From the NCBI GenBank assembly GCA_015039365.1, contig WION01000129.1, positions 62,001-126,000 of the forward strand: 64,000 nucleotides of DNA, read 5' to 3'. Under the pieces are notes generated by a model that had not been told where the DNA came from, ran no database searches, and saw only the letters and a list, made by a program, of their open reading frames with translations. The translations under genes and the position numbers were made by a program. Source of the stretch: Amanita rubescens. Its lineage: Eukaryota; Basidiomycota; Agaricomycetes; Agaricales; Amanitaceae. Positions 35,710 through 48,802 of the stretch are shown here, piece by piece (within the stretch, counting starts at the first letter, position 1; each line of letters opens with the position of its first letter).

Positions 35710-36611
35710 AAAAGAGAATTTAATGAGCTTAAAGCTTAATTAAAGCTAAAAGTCTAATTCATCTTTATTAAGTTACCAGGGTGCCATAGACTAGAATGTC
35801 AGACTATATAGAGTTCCTCGGTTACGAGTACAGTCCATATTCGGTTAAACCAACCGACCCTGAGTAACTTAGTTACAAGCCAAGCTTAGATAAAGCTCAG
35901 GTCCACAGGTCCACTCGGTCTTGAAAGCTCGGATTATCCCTGAATGCTGTAAATGACATGCAAAATCAATCGCTGGCTCAAGCACTCTTGGGCGAACCAC
36001 GGTTTTACCCGTTGCGATTGTAAATAGAAATAATGTCTGGTCCATAAACCCCCCAGACCATTATATAAGCACGACCAGTAATCAATATGAAACTTCTAAA
36101 TGGGATTATGGGATCACCATAGAGCCCAAACTTAGAATGATCCTAACGATCATTCCGACTAAAGGAGTCCCTAAGGGCTCATCCTTAATAGACTGCGTGT
36201 ACCACCCCCAATGAGGTGTCAGCACGTCCTTTATACTAGAAGTTTCTATATACGAGCCATATTGCATATTGTATTATAAAGCCTCTAGGGGCTTATGATG
36301 TTATATTGTGCATGAATACCCCAGTCACATCACAGAGGGCAAGTATAACTCTGTGGGGGCCGACGTTGCCATGCCAGCGTCGAGAAACATAGGTAATACC
36401 CTTATCCCTGGGTGTCTAGGAGATCCCCCTAAAGCCCTAGGGTCCGGGCGCATGTCATTAGCACATATGCCATATCAAGGATCAGTGATATCAAGATGAT
36501 AAGACCATATCAGGCTCGCTACGATACTATACCAGTGGGACATCATGTCGGATGACGAGCAAGCGAGCGGCGATGTGGGTCCTGGCAATATCGACGGAGG
36601 GGCCCATAACC
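35710..36611 (-). other. Copia B leader and primer site
   Basis: Antisense counterpart of 10214-11110, with GGTTATGGGCCCCTCC next to the LTR on the minus strand. No gene is seen; the same short frames occur as in the other leaders. Confidence 0.7.
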
Positions 36612-37018
36612 TGACGAAGAAGACAGGTCTACGCGAGAGCGTGTCCACAGCATGAGCAGGTGCAATAGCTTACCTATTGCGATATGATCTTAACACTACC
36701 CTTCGGCGTAGTAGTGATAGTAAGAGGAAGAGAATGGATTGTCCTATTCTACAATACAGGACAGGTTTATATACTAAGAGAGAACAAATATGTGTCTACA
36801 TATGTGTAAGCGTATAGTATAGATGAGAAGATATGGTGTGCTAAGCACACCATAAGGTGTGATCATGAGTCTATCATGATATCACCATGATATCATAATG
36901 ATGTCATTATGATGTCATCTCTATGTCATACATAAAGGATGACGCGAGCGATATGAGTAATATTGATTGTAGTCAATCAGTAGTTAATCATTCTATAAAT
37001 ATAATTCTATATTTAACA
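36612..37018 (-). repeat. Copia B 5' LTR
   Basis: 407 bp reverse-oriented LTR (TGACGAAGAA to TTTAACA on the plus strand). It marks the join to copia A at 37018/37019. ATTTT (37019-37023) would be one copy of the TSD; the partner is outside the window. Confidence 0.95.
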
Positions 37019-37831
37019 ATTTTGATGTCCCAATTTTCATCAAACCCATCCCAAGAACACATTCAAAAAGCCTTGTATATAGTCAAATACATTGCTCATA
37101 CCTTAAACGTCAAAATTGTTTATAACGCCAAAGGCAATAATAAATTTAGAGCCTACGCTGATGCTGACTGGGCCGCTGATCGTAATACACAATGATCTAT
37201 AAACAGTTATGTCTTAATGTTAGCTGGTGGTGCGGTAGCTTGGACGAGTAGAAAACAAAAGACTGTAGCTCTGTCTTCGTCTGAAGCAGAATACATATCT
37301 TTATCAGATGCTGCAAGACAAATTGCATGGGTTGAAAATCTATTTTACGAAATAGGTGCACCCATTAAAAGCATCTTACTTAGCGTAGATAACCAAGGCG
37401 CTATATTTTGGGCACAAAATCCTGCACAAGAACATTGTTCTAAACACATCGATATTCGCTATCATTTCGTTCGTGAGTTAATCGAGACTAAAAAGGTAGT
37501 CCTCGAATATATACCAACAAACAAGCAAAATGCGGATCTCATGACTAAGAATTTATCCTTTGAAAAGGTCAAATTCTTTAGAGAACGATTGGGACTTTCA
37601 TTAGATGAATATCTGACTTCAACAAATTCTTTAATCAGAAGACCAGATAAAATGGATTCTGATGAAATCCGTGATTTGACGAAATTGATTCTTGATTGGC
37701 AAAATCTTGAATTAGATGGAATAGACCGTCTATCACATGAGAAGTTGATGGAACTTCTAGAAAATCTTCTTGATGAATTTGAATCGGCTATGGATCCTTT
37801 CTATGATGAAAACATCATAGACTTTAAATAA
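37019..37831 (+). pseudogene. Copia A RT end and RNase H
   Basis: Matches intact copia from LMSQFSSNP to the C-terminal DENIIDFK. A TGA at 37193-37195 lies within RNase H: the intact CGACGA (RR) has become CAATGA, two CpG transitions side by side. After it the frame is open to 37831. The RNase H YADADW and the DNQGA motif are present. Confidence 0.92.
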
Positions 37832-37853
37832 AGGATATCTAAGCGAAGGGGTG

Positions 37854-38260
37854 TGTTAAATATAGAATTATATTTATAGAATGATTAACTATTGATTGAC
37901 TACAATCAAAGTTACTCATATCGCTTGTGTCATCCTTTATGTATGACATAGAGATGACATCATAATGACATCATTATGATATCATGGTGACATCATGATA
38001 AACTCATGATCACATCTTATGGTGTGCTTAGCACGCCATATCTTCTCATCTATACTATACACTTACACATATGTATACACATATTTGTTTCCTCTTAGTA
38101 TATAAACCTGTCCTGTATCGTAGAATAGGACAATCCATTCTCTTCCTCTTACTATCACTACTACGCCGAAGGGTAGTGCTAAGATCATATTGCAATAGGT
38201 AAGCTATTGCACCTGCTCATGCTGTGGACACGCTCTCGCGTAGACCTGTCTTCTTCGTCA
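37854..38260 (+). repeat. Copia A 3' LTR
   Basis: 407 bp, slightly diverged from the C/D/E LTRs (for example ACTATTGATTG and CGCTTGTGTC). It is followed by GTAAC, G0 sequence. Confidence 0.95.
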
Positions 38261-41200
38261 GTAACTTGGCACGAAAGAGTGTATATCCCTGTTGTACGAA
38301 AACTCCGAGAACAGTTCATAGCGGAACATCACAGATGGGGGCATTCAGGAGTGGATAAGATGATAGAATTAATGTTGCGGAACTATTGGTGGCCCGGACT
38401 ACGAAGAGATGTGGAAGACTATGTACAAAGTTGTAGGACGTGCACCTGTTAAGCCGGCAAAATCCGGCATCTTAGCCATGGTGACTCATTGAGTCACCCT
38501 TGCCAGTTAGCCAGCCCATTGGGCTTGTAGCACACTTTCAATAATTATTGAAATTATATAGAGCAATTTTGCACCAAGTCCACTTTCCCATACGTAAAAA
38601 TGAGGCATTACCATTTCTGGAAAGTGGTGGAGATGTTTGTACATGTTTGTGCATGTTTTGGCCTCAAACAAAGGAAAATTTCCTTATTTTGCAAGATGAT
38701 GAATAAGGCAAAAAAAGGTATGTCAGGGTCGAATTTCCTAAAAAGGAAATGATGACATAATTTCAGGGTCAATCAATTGTGTAGCCTTGGTCAGTGGCTT
38801 TCTAAATGTGGTTGTATGACAGTGTTTGGTGCTGATTTCATTGAGATATTCACCAATTGATTTTCAGGGTCAAATTTCTAAAAAAGGAAATTGATAATGT
38901 AGTGTATGCTTTAGGATCCATTGGCAGATTTCCTAAAATGGAAATAGCGCACTTCGGACTTGCCATTTTGGGAAATATCTGCTCACTGTTGGTGATGATG
39001 AACAGCAAGAAATGGCAGTATCTCCCTTGATACTGAATATTTTTGTGGCGCGTTTTTTGGAATGTATTCCTTGTATATATATGCATGTATTCACTATGTT
39101 AGAATGTGAGAAATGCTAGTGGTTTATGTCAGAATGCAACATGTCTTGCTCACTGTTGACAACAGTGAGGAGCAAGAAATGACAATATCTCCACCAATAC
39201 TGGTTGTTTGTGTGGCGCTTTTTTGGGATGTCCCCATTAGGCATATAGGAAGGTAGTTGGCATGTGAGAATGCAAATAGTATGCACCAATCATGCCAAAA
39301 TAAAATTGGTGTGCTCACTGTCTGCTATGATGAGCAGCCATATCTCCACCAAAACAAGATCTTTCTGTGGCACTTTTTTGGATTCTGATTCCTTATCATA
39401 ACAGAGTGTCATTCAGAGTATCTGGAAGCAGATTACCCTGCTGATTAATGTGTAACTTTCAGTTTCATGATAAAAGACTGAACATGATACAGAAAGAGTG
39501 GCTGACAAGTTGACATGTCAGGATAAATGGGAGATTCCACTTGATCTTGCCTAGGGATCCTCTGTTGTGACCCTCCCAATGTTTATCTTTGTTATGTGTG
39601 ATCCCAAATCAAAAAAAGCGCCACAGAAAGATCTTGTTTTGGTGGAGATATGGCTGCTCATCATGGCAGACATTGAGCACACCAATTTCATTTGTGGCAT
39701 GATTGGTACATACTATTTGTATTCTGACATGCCAAACACCTTCCTATATCCCTAATGGGGACATACCAAAAAAGCGCCACAGAAATAACCAGTATTGATG
39801 GAGATATTGTCATTTGTTGCTCCTCACTGTTGACAACAGTGAGCAAGACATGTTGCATTCTGACAGAAACCACTCGCATTTTTTACATTCTAACATAGTG
39901 GATAGGTGCATATACATATAAGGAATATGTTCCAAAAAAGCGCCACAAAAATATCCAGTATTAAGTGAGATATTGCAATTCCTTGTTGCTCATCACCAGC
40001 AACAGTGAGCAGATATTGCCCAAAATGGCAAGTCCGAAGGGTGCTATTTCCATTTTTGGAAACCCACCACTGGATCCTAAAGTGCACATTACATTATCAA
40101 TTTCCTTTTTTAGAAATTTGACCCTGAAAATCAATCAGTGAATATCTCAGTGAAATCAGCACCAAACACTGTCATACAACCACATTTAGAAAGCCACTGA
40201 CCAAGGCTACACAATTGATTGACCCTGAAATTATGTCATCATTTCCTTTTTAGGAAATTCGACCCTGACATACCTTTTTTTGCCTTATTCATCATCTTGC
40301 AAAATAAGGAAATTTTCCTTTGTTTGAGGCCAAAACATGCACAAACATGTACAAACATCTCCACCACTTTCCAGAAATGGTAATGCCTCATTTTTACGTA
40401 TGGGAAAGTGGACTTGGTGCAAAATTGCTCTATATAATTTCAATAATTATTGAAAGTGTGCTACAAGCCCAATGGGCTGGCTAACTGGCAAGGGTGACTC
40501 AATGAGTCACCATGGCTAAGATGCCGGATTTTGCCGGCTTAACAGGTGAGGACGTGCCAAACCGCCAAACCAGATAGACAAAAGAAAGCCGCACCTCTAC
40601 ATCCAAACGAAACGCCGAAAGGACCATGGAGCGTAATATCAGTAGACATGATCGGACCGTTACCTGAATCCAAAGGGTTCAACGCCGTGTTGGTAGTGGT
40701 AGATCGATTTACGAAAAAGGCGTACTTCATACCTACGAATACGACACTTTCGAGTCAAGGAACGGCTATACTATTCCGAGATCATGTTTTCAGAGAACAC
40801 GGAATACCGGAAAAGGTTATCAGCGATCGAGGACCTCAATTCGTGTCTAAATTTATGAAGGAACTGTATCAAGTACTTCGAATTAAGGCCAACCCTTCAA
40901 CTGCTTACCATCCGCAAACAGACGGACAGACGGAAAGAGTGAATCAGGAAGTGAAGGAATTCTTAACGATGTTCATAAATCATCAACAGGATGATTGGAG
41001 TGACTGGTTAGTGGTGGCTCAATTCTGTCATAACGACCGAACACATTCGGCTACAGGATTTTCCCCGTTCTTCTTGAACAACGGACGTAATCCTAGGAAA
41101 GGACTTGAGTTGACGATAGAAAGGAAGGTACAAGCAGTAGACGAATGGGTGGATAGGTTGGTGGAGGCGTGCGATCAAGCGAGGAGAGGATTAAATCGAG

Positions 41201-41937
41201 CAGCACAGAGGATGAAGGAGCAATACGATAAAAAGAAACAACCAGCGAGGAATTACCAGAAGGGTGATAAAGTTTACATTAGTGCCCAAAACCTACCTTC
41301 GCTACGAACGACGAAGAAGTTAGATGGAAAGTTCGTAGGACCGTACGACGTAGTTGAGAAAGTAGGGTCAACGGCTTATCGAATCAGAATACCCGCATCA
41401 TGGAAGATCTACAACATTTTCAACGAAGCGTTGTTGAAACCACATGTGCCGGCTAGGTTCCCTAAGCAGATAGCGCAGGAAAAAGAATGGGCAAAGAGGA
41501 AAGAAGAGGATCATACCAAAAAAGACGAAGAGTTCGAAGTAGAGGAGGTGATCGATAGTAGGCAAAGGACGCAGAAAGGAGCACGTACGGGGAGGTTGGA
41601 GTATTTGGTGAAATGGAAGGGGTATCCCAACGAAGAAGCGACTTGGGAACCGGCGGGTAACCTGGAGAACGCTCATCGCAAGGTCCAAGAGTTTCATAAG
41701 AAGAAACCGAATGCACCCCGACCGTTGGCAATGCCCGCCAAGTTCTTCCAGAGGTACCACAACTATACGGATCCGCCGGTACACAAGCTACTATTTGGAT
41801 GGGAAGACGGAAAGTTCGACGAAGGATATCTGAAGAATATGAATAAGAAGTGGGCAGAGTGGAAACACATGAGGAAGATTGTGGAGGAGAATGATGGTGA
41901 TTCTCGGGACGAGAATCTTAAGGAGGGGGTGATGTAA
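38261..41937 (+). pseudogene. G0 Pol C-terminal part: integrase and chromodomain, split by the fold-back element
   Basis: 38261-38442 encodes the integrase HHCC domain and 40557-41937 the rest; removing the insertion and one TSD copy restores RTCQTAKPDRQ. It has the integrase core (VDMIGPLPES, SDRGPQF, QTDGQTERVNQ), a chromodomain (EYLVKWKGYPNEEATWEPA) and the ~80-residue tail also seen in G1. No stop is seen in this part. The TAA at 41935-41937 lies within the LTR. Confidence 0.92.
38443..40548. mobile_element. Fold-back DNA element with ~0.95-kb inverted arms
   Basis: 2106 bp flanked by the 8-bp TSD AGGACGTG (38435-38442 and 40549-40556). The ends CACCTGTTAAGCCGGC are inverted repeats, and the inversion continues with few mismatches to ~39390 on the left and ~39600 on the right, leaving a ~0.2-kb loop. 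Each arm holds the palindrome TGACTCATTGAGTCA and about three copies of a ~160-bp module with CACTGTTG, ATATCTCC and TGTGGCGC-TTTTTTGG. No transposase frame is present. The 8-bp TSD points to hAT or KDZ/Zisupton-type enzymes acting in trans; the family is not determined. Confidence 0.9.
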
Positions 41938-42192
41938 CGACTGATATTTCATTATCCTTTCTTTTCCTTTTCTTTTCTTTTATTTACAAGAAGTTCCCAC
42001 GCTTACATAAGGATTCCGCGGAACGACGGCGTGGGAGTAACAAGTCAGAGTATATATATACTGAAGTCCACCTATGTATTCCTTAGCCTTATGATTGTTT
42101 CTGTCGTCCATAGACTCAATCAAGTCTCATCTTCTCATTCGCGTTTGAGTCTCAAGTGTCTTAGTGGTTGTGTCTGGGATCACCTCCTAACA
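41933..42192 (+). repeat. G0 3' LTR (260 bp)
   Basis: TGTAACGACTG to CCTCCTAACA, near-identical to the G1 LTRs, with TATATATA ~32 nt before AGCCTTATGATT. Confidence 0.95.
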
Positions 42193-42547
42193 CTATGTGT
42201 CTAAGGCAAAACAGAAGAAGATAAGCAAAAGAAAGGATCTATGTAAGTCATGAACATTTATTTGTGCATTGTACTTCAACTATTCTTCATGTAGCCCTTA
42301 AACTAGCAAGGAAGCTTGGAAAATTATAGAGAAAGATGAAGAAATTGTTCACTCTTCCAGAATGTGTGTTTGAGGCAACTGTCAGATTTGTTACTGTACA
42401 AGTCCTTGTATTTTGTGGAGCTTTTGAAAACTGGAAAATTCTTGCAAAATGTCCACTTTCCGGATTTGAGAGTGTATAAAACACTCACTGATGAAAGAAT
42501 TACCCACATTCGAGTACTGTAACACTTTTATGATCTTCAAAACTGGA
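42193..42547. other. Flank between G0 and the LINE; no gene seen
   Basis: A/T-rich sequence with only short ORFs. It contains GATTTGAGAGTGTATAAA (42463-42480), which recurs on the far side of the LINE at 53145-53162. Two GGAA-TTCTTGCAA-like motifs lie at ~42434 and 42545; the second is the LINE target site. Confidence 0.5.
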
Positions 42548-42559
42548 ATTTCTTGCAAG

Positions 42560-42576
42560 TTTTTTTTTTTTTTTTT
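42560..42576 (-). repeat. LINE poly(A) tail
   Basis: A run of 17 T on the plus strand (A on the LINE strand), ~190 bp after the end of ORF2, abutting the target duplication TTTCTTGCAAG. Confidence 0.85.
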
Positions 42577-42766
42577 AATAGGAAAATTGTATTGGAGAGC
42601 TAGAAATAACACAGCATATATATGTCTGTATGTAGTGTGCATAGCGCCATCGGGCGTATATGAGGGAAATGAGACGTACATGGAGAAGATGTGGTCATTA
42701 TAGGATGTGGCAAACGGTAAGTCATTCAAAGATGATTTTCAGATAGAGAGATAGAAGAAAGAGAGA

Positions 42767-45700
42767 TCACGGTACATCAAGGGGAAGATGATCAAACGAG
42801 AAAGCAAGAGGATTCTCTTTAATGAATTTAGCCAGTATTTTATCGTTTTTTGGATTGGTTTTCCAAGTTCGTAATGAAAGAAAAGAAAAGACATACCTAC
42901 AACATGTCAGGATGTGTTCTCGTGAGTGGAAAACGTCAGGCGTGCAAAGGCTACAAATGGTCGGCTTATGTGGAAAGATCCTATGGTTGTGTTCACCTGT
43001 TGGCGCGTGATTGGACATGGTGTAAGTGAGACGTGTGAGAATGGACATCTTATTGTCCACTAGTTCAAAGAAAAAACGGCTGTGGGTAGCCGAACCAATC
43101 CTGGGAAGGAAAGAGCGTCAATTGCGTCGGATTTGAAGCCACTGTGCATTGGCATCTAGTTTGCTTTGTGATACATAATGTTCACGGAGCACAATTGAAC
43201 CGGTAGTGCGAGGTTCACCTCCTGTTTTGGCAATATTGTCTGCTTTGTCATTACCACGGATGCCGACATGAGAAGGGCAGTAGGAGAAATTGACCTGCGT
43301 CGGAGAGGTGGACAGAAGGTCAAGGAGGAGAAGGTTGATCTGTAGCGAGACCATTTGGTTTGAGTGGAGGTTCATGTCAAGACCGCCTTTGAGGACAGCT
43401 TCGTTGTCGATGAGGAAGTAAACGGACCTATGATGCGGTTTTCGATTCACAATGAACCATTGAAGGCCGGCCAAAAGAGCTTCTATCTCAGCGTCAAAGG
43501 AGGACGCAGCAGGGCATCGGTGATAATCGTGATCAAATGGTAGGCCATCAATGTAAGCTACAAATGCTGCTTGCCCAAGCTGTTTTTTGCGCCAGTAAGC
43601 ACCGTCCGTGTAAATGACAACTGAGTTGGGGTCGGACTCGATGGAGGAGACCCACGTGCGGTATGTGTGAAGCCACGGGGCAAAGTCATCCGATGATTTC
43701 TTTGGATGATTCATGTGGTGCCATTCCAAGCGATCGGGATAGATATCGAGGACGTGATCACCCGGTCTGTTAACCTCATGGAAGAGATCAAATTGTTCAC
43801 CAATGAGATCTTTGTCATAGCGCAACCTGGTCAAGGGATTGTCACTGGGGAGGTGACAGGGGCGTTGTTTAGCGCATCGACCCAAGAGTCTAGAAGGAAT
43901 GGGATCCGTTTGCCATGCCGTCTTTAAGAGATGGTTGTCGGGGAGGCTGGCGATACGTGCAGTGTATCCATTCAGGATGAGGTTGCTCCAAAGATGAATG
44001 GGGGCTAAACCAGAGATGATCTCGGTGCAACCAACGGGTGTCCCTTTCATGCCACCAGAAATCCATCGCGCTGCGAAGTTTTGAACACGTCCAATGTGTT
44101 TAAGGTGTCTGATGACACCTTGTCCATTACGGGAGTACCATAGTGGGAGGCCATAAGAAAGAACAGATAGAACAACTGATTTGTAAGCCAATGCACGATT
44201 CCTTGGTTCAAGACCACGACAAGAATTGCCCAACATGTTGCAGGCGCGTATCGTACTAAAAGCTTTGTTAGTGTAATAACGAACATGATAATCGAACTTG
44301 AGAAACGAGTCAAAGAAGAAACCGAGATATCTCCAAATTTCAGATGGTTTGACCACATATTGTTTGCCATTCCAATCAATGATCAGGTTGGGTTGAGCGA
44401 CATGTGCGAATTTCCGCTGTGAAGCGGTCAAGTCATAAGCAGTGAAGTGTTTTAATTCGACCTTTGACGGTTCAATGGTGATTCCAATCTTACCAAAATA
44501 CTCTACCATTAGTTCAAACGCTCGTTTGAGGGTTTGATTGTTTCTTTTCATCGATGTGGATGAGGTCATGAGCGTACCATCGTCTACGAAAAAAAGACAA
44601 TTAACCTGGTTGTTAGTATCATAAGGGAAGAACACTTTAAGGATAAGGGAAATGTAAAGCGCTGAGAGGACAGGAGATAAGCAGTCGCCTTGTGGTACTC
44701 CTTGGTCAGTGTCATAAAAGTCGGAGACACTGGAACCCCATCTATATTTGGTGCGTCTGTCTTGGAAGAAGCTGGCTATGATGTTAGTGATGCGTTCGTT
44801 GAAACCCAGTTTGTCCAGCAGCGCAGTTAGTACATCATGATTGATTGAAGGGAAAAACTGCGCTATGTCGAGCGCAAGGACGGTGGAGTGTAGTCCACGA
44901 TCCCGGTTCTTACTTATGAAATCCATTAGCAATATGCCTACATCCGTGGTTGCGTGTTTTTTGATGCCTCCAAATTGGCCGGGGTGGAAGAGGTTGTGTG
45001 CAATGCCGTCAAACTGAAGTCGTGAGGCTATTACTTTTGTAAAAAGCTTGCCTATTGTGTTAAGGAGTGCAATCGGTCTATAAGCCTTGGGTACTGTGTA
45101 GTCGTCCTTCTTTGGTTTGGGGATGATGACTGAGACAGCGTCTTTGAAGATGTCAGGCCAGATACCATTATCAAGGATGGAGTCGAAGAGCGTGGTTAGT
45201 GCAGGAATGACATCGTCATGACTTGCTAATGCCATTTTGATGTGGCGCCATGTAATATGATCTAACCCTGGTGCTGACGAGTTACTGGTGGTTCTAAGCG
45301 CATCAACAATTTCCTTATTCGAAATTGGCGGGCATGATTGTTTGTCAGACGGAGGAAGATCGTTAATGAATTCCCAGTCAATGTTGTTTGAGGTGGAGGA
45401 GCTGTTGAATTGGGTGTGCATCGTCTCCCAAAGTTGTTCTTGTTTAGTCAACAAAATACCGTCAGCATTTTTGATCTGAGAGTAAGAGGGGGGTGGGCGA
45501 GGACGAATCCATCTCAAACCTTCCCATGGTCGATTGGTCTTGGACATAATGGCCAGTTTGACATCAAAATAGGCGCGCCTCGCATTGCGTGTTGTAGTCC
45601 TATACTCCCTGTAGTTTGCCATTGAGCGGTTATGTTCGTAAAGTTCTTTGGCGATTTGGCAATCATCTGTCCACCAAGCGCATGGTTTAGATCCATTTTT

Positions 45701-46681
45701 GGATCTTTTTGCGTTGGATGTCCAGGCAAAGTGGAAGGCTTGGCCCATAGTCTTGGTTGCGGATCCGAGACCTTCTCCAGCAGAGATGCTGTGGCTGCAT
45801 TTGATTATTGCCTGAGCGACACCATCGATGAAGGAAGATTCTTCATCTGAGTCCTGCTTAATGTATTCATCGCCTAGCCAGGTAGTGGGTCGATTGATGG
45901 CTAAAGTGATTAGTGAATGATCACTAGATCCTCGCTCAAGTATTTCATTTCTGTACTCATAAGGATAGTTAGTCAAAACGTCGTCATGACAGAAGATGAG
46001 ATCTAGGACAGAGGATCTGCCATCTTTATGATGCCAGGTTGGTCTGCCGTCATCGTTTAGTAAGGACAAATTGTTGATGGTGGTCGCTTCCAGAAGGTCA
46101 AAGGCAATTGGCGGGGTGATTGTGACTTGGGGGTCCCATTCTTCAGCATGGAGGTTGAAGTCGCCTTGTATTAGTGAGGGTTGAAAGGACGGTGTAGCTA
46201 GGCAAGTTAGCAATTTGTTGACTGCGCTGTTTCTTGTATTGGGCGGGTTATAGAGGTTGACTATTTTGGCGCTACTATTGTCGCTATACCTGGTAAGCAT
46301 TAGGGAAAGAACATTTGGATCAGGGACGTCCAAAGGATCGACCCCAACGTGGAAAGAAGGAAGAATACGTTTGTTGAGATAAATACAAACTTTGGATGTA
46401 GGGAAAGCATCACGTTTATGTATGCATTGCCATTGTTGATGGAGGGGAGGTCCCGTCACAGGATCGCCTTCCTCATTAGTGGTGCTGGTGGTGTGGCGTA
46501 TAGGCCTTTCAATGAATGTGCCGTCAGGCTGCTTGGTGTAGACACCAAATGGGGCTTCTTGGATAAATATGACATCAATACCATACGCATGTTTTTCTAA
46601 AATTTCGTGAGTGTAGCCTCGATTTTTATGAACATTTTGAAAGAGGAAACGAAAATGAGAAATAGGGAGATGTGTTAACAT
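42767..46681 (-). pseudogene. LINE ORF2: endonuclease, RT, RNase H, CCHC
   Basis: Starts at the ATG 46681, overlapping the ORF1 stop in ATGTTAA, and reads 1187 residues to a TGA at 43118-43120. The same frame continues for ~117 residues to 42767. Endonuclease: FQNVHKN, QEAP (Glu42), GDFNLHAEEWD (Asp174) and SDHSLI. RT: AYRPIALLN, ALDIAQFFPSINH, GVPQGDCLSPVLSAL and FVDD (698-701, where YADD is usual). RNase H: YTDGAYW, ASSFDAEIEAL, FLIDNEAV, HVGIRGNDKAD. After the stop comes a cysteine/histidine cluster (CSLC...H...C), the normal LINE C-terminus, so the TGA is a late mutation in otherwise intact coding sequence; AAT-TGA could come from CGA, but no second copy is here to prove it. Confidence 0.9.
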
Positions 46682-48802
46682 AATTTGGGAGCTTCGAGGC
46701 AGGACGAGGGACCTGCAGGTTCAGGGATGTATGATAGTTGTGATAATTGAGAGATGGGGTCTTCTTCATGGGCCGGAGTTGGCGTAGGTGGTTGGATGTC
46801 ATCTTCCTCTTCATCCATGTCATTAACAATCCCCAGATCAGCGGTGGCGAATGGTCGTCGTTTACTTTTAGATTGAGCCAATTGGAAGCCATCATTGTCA
46901 ATGCGAGCCAATGGGATGGCAGCTGAGGTGGTGGCACGCGCCGGTATGACAATTGTGGTTTTTCCTTTGGATGGCTTTGATGTGCCTATGGCTTGGCGGT
47001 TTTTGGCCCTTCGCTCTCGTCGTTTGGACCACAGTTGTCGGATAGCATTCATGTCGAACCTCGCAGCATAGAAAGGGCAGTCGCGACTGTCAGCAAAGTG
47101 CGGCCCATCACAGTTGACACATTTGGGCACGCATATGGTGCCTTTACCTTTTTTGCACATGTCACAGGATTTTTCATGATGTTTGGAGGAGTGGTTTCCT
47201 CCACATTTGGAACATGTGAGGGAATTGGCGCGGCACAAGAAAGCTCCATGGCCCCATTGTTGACACGTCATGCAGTGCCGAACTTGATCCTTGTTGACCC
47301 ACCTACGACACTGATGACGAGTGCCCCAGAAGTCCACACTAGTGCCCATCAGCTTTTTCCCTATGCTGCCATTTTTATCATCAACAACCGAAACAATCAT
47401 CAGACAAATCTCCGGTAATGGAGATTCCTTGGGTTTAACAAAACGGGGTCCCGGACCCCAAATACGTACTTCTGTCCATTTCGGATGTTGTCGGAGTTGG
47501 GACATGAGCTCATCGGATGTGACCAAGGCGTCATTGTCATGTCTGGTGGGGATACCTAAAAACTTTAACTCGGTGATGGGGGGTTTGTTGAGCACAAGGA
47601 CACTGTGTTGAGACAGGTCAGGAGCGATGCTGGAAACTACCCTGGTGATAGCGTCTTTGAGGGGATCTGTAAGGCCTCGCGTGCATGAGATAATCAGGTG
47701 GCCGTTCATGGCCCAGCTAAGAGTGGTGATTGGGTTTTCGCACAGAAGAGCATTTTCAGCCTCAGTGAGGAGAGGGTTGATGGCGACAGCAAAGTTGTCC
47801 AGGAGAGTTTTGCCCGATTTGAGCTTTAAATTTTTGAAGAGCCCGGCATCAGGAACGCTGAGGCGGAGCTCGGAAACCCTGGTGCCTCTCGTGCTTGGGC
47901 GAGAGACTGCAGATTTGCTGGTCTCAGCTTTACACCAAGAGAGCCGTGGACTAAGTTGTTGTTTGGGGCCGCTATTAGATTTGGCAATGTTAGCATTAGT
48001 TAAGGAGTTTACCATTGCCCCAACCGAAGGCATCATGCTGATAATCGAGCTGAGTGAGGAACTCTGGGGCGCCGTCATAGCTGCTCCAGCATAAGATTTG
48101 GGATTTCCTTTGCCTTTATAGGATGGTTTGTTGGCGAGGTTAACCGGTGGAGGCGGGGGAGCTTTGTTGGAGAGATCGATGGCCGTTTTGGTGAGGTCCG
48201 CAAGCCGGTGATTCGGGAACTGGGCAATCAAGGCCGCAAGATTGGTAGCAATCTGATCGGTGCTGAGTTTTTTGGTGCCTTTGTCATCAGAGGTCTTGCG
48301 TTTGACTGTCGGTTTTTTCAATTTCTGTGATGTCAAAGCAAAAGGGTTGCCATCAGTCATCGTCGGTTCAGGATCTTGGTTGGGGGGTCCAGGTTGTTCT
48401 GAGGCCAGGACATCCTCCCGTTCGTCCATGGATTGAAAACGCATTTCTTTGTCCTTGGAGATTTGACGTAATAGGTCGTCTCTTTCAGTAAGGAGGCCCT
48501 GTTCATTGTTTTGACTATCGACGAGGGATTCCGATACGGCAGCTAACTGTTTTTTAAGGGCATTATGCATGTTACTCAACGTGACAAAATCACTGTGATT
48601 GTTATTGATAATATTTTGGAGATCAGCTAGCCTCGCATCTGTCTCGTTGCTCCTATTAATGAAGCGTGTATTGGCCTCCATAAGCCTGCGTTTCTCGGAA
48701 GCGTAATCGTCAGCCAGCTTCTTCCATTTTTTGGTCTCCTCAATTTCGTGTCGCATTTTCTCCATAGCCCGCGGAGCTTTATTGACAAACCAGAGAGCAC
48801 TG

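Larger units (their letters stand above)
37019..38260 (+). mobile_element. Copia A, 3' part
   Basis: Plus-strand copia truncated on the left by copia B. It holds the end of RT, RNase H and the 3' LTR. It is inserted in the integrase region of G0, whose frame resumes at 38261. Its C-terminal tail differs from copias C, D and E at about a fifth of positions, so it is an older or divergent member. Confidence 0.93.
38261..42192 (+). mobile_element. Chromovirus G0, 3' part (same family as G1)
   Basis: Outermost element of the nest, plus strand. It retains the integrase from VTWHERVYIPVV, the chromodomain, the post-chromodomain tail and the 3' LTR. It is interrupted by the fold-back element 38443-40548 (TSD AGGACGTG). 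The upstream half lies left of the window beyond copia A. Confidence 0.94.

Noticed and set aside
42767..43060. Separate small gene downstream of the LINE
   Set aside because: Same frame as ORF2 after one TGA and carries the usual LINE C-terminal Cys/His cluster.
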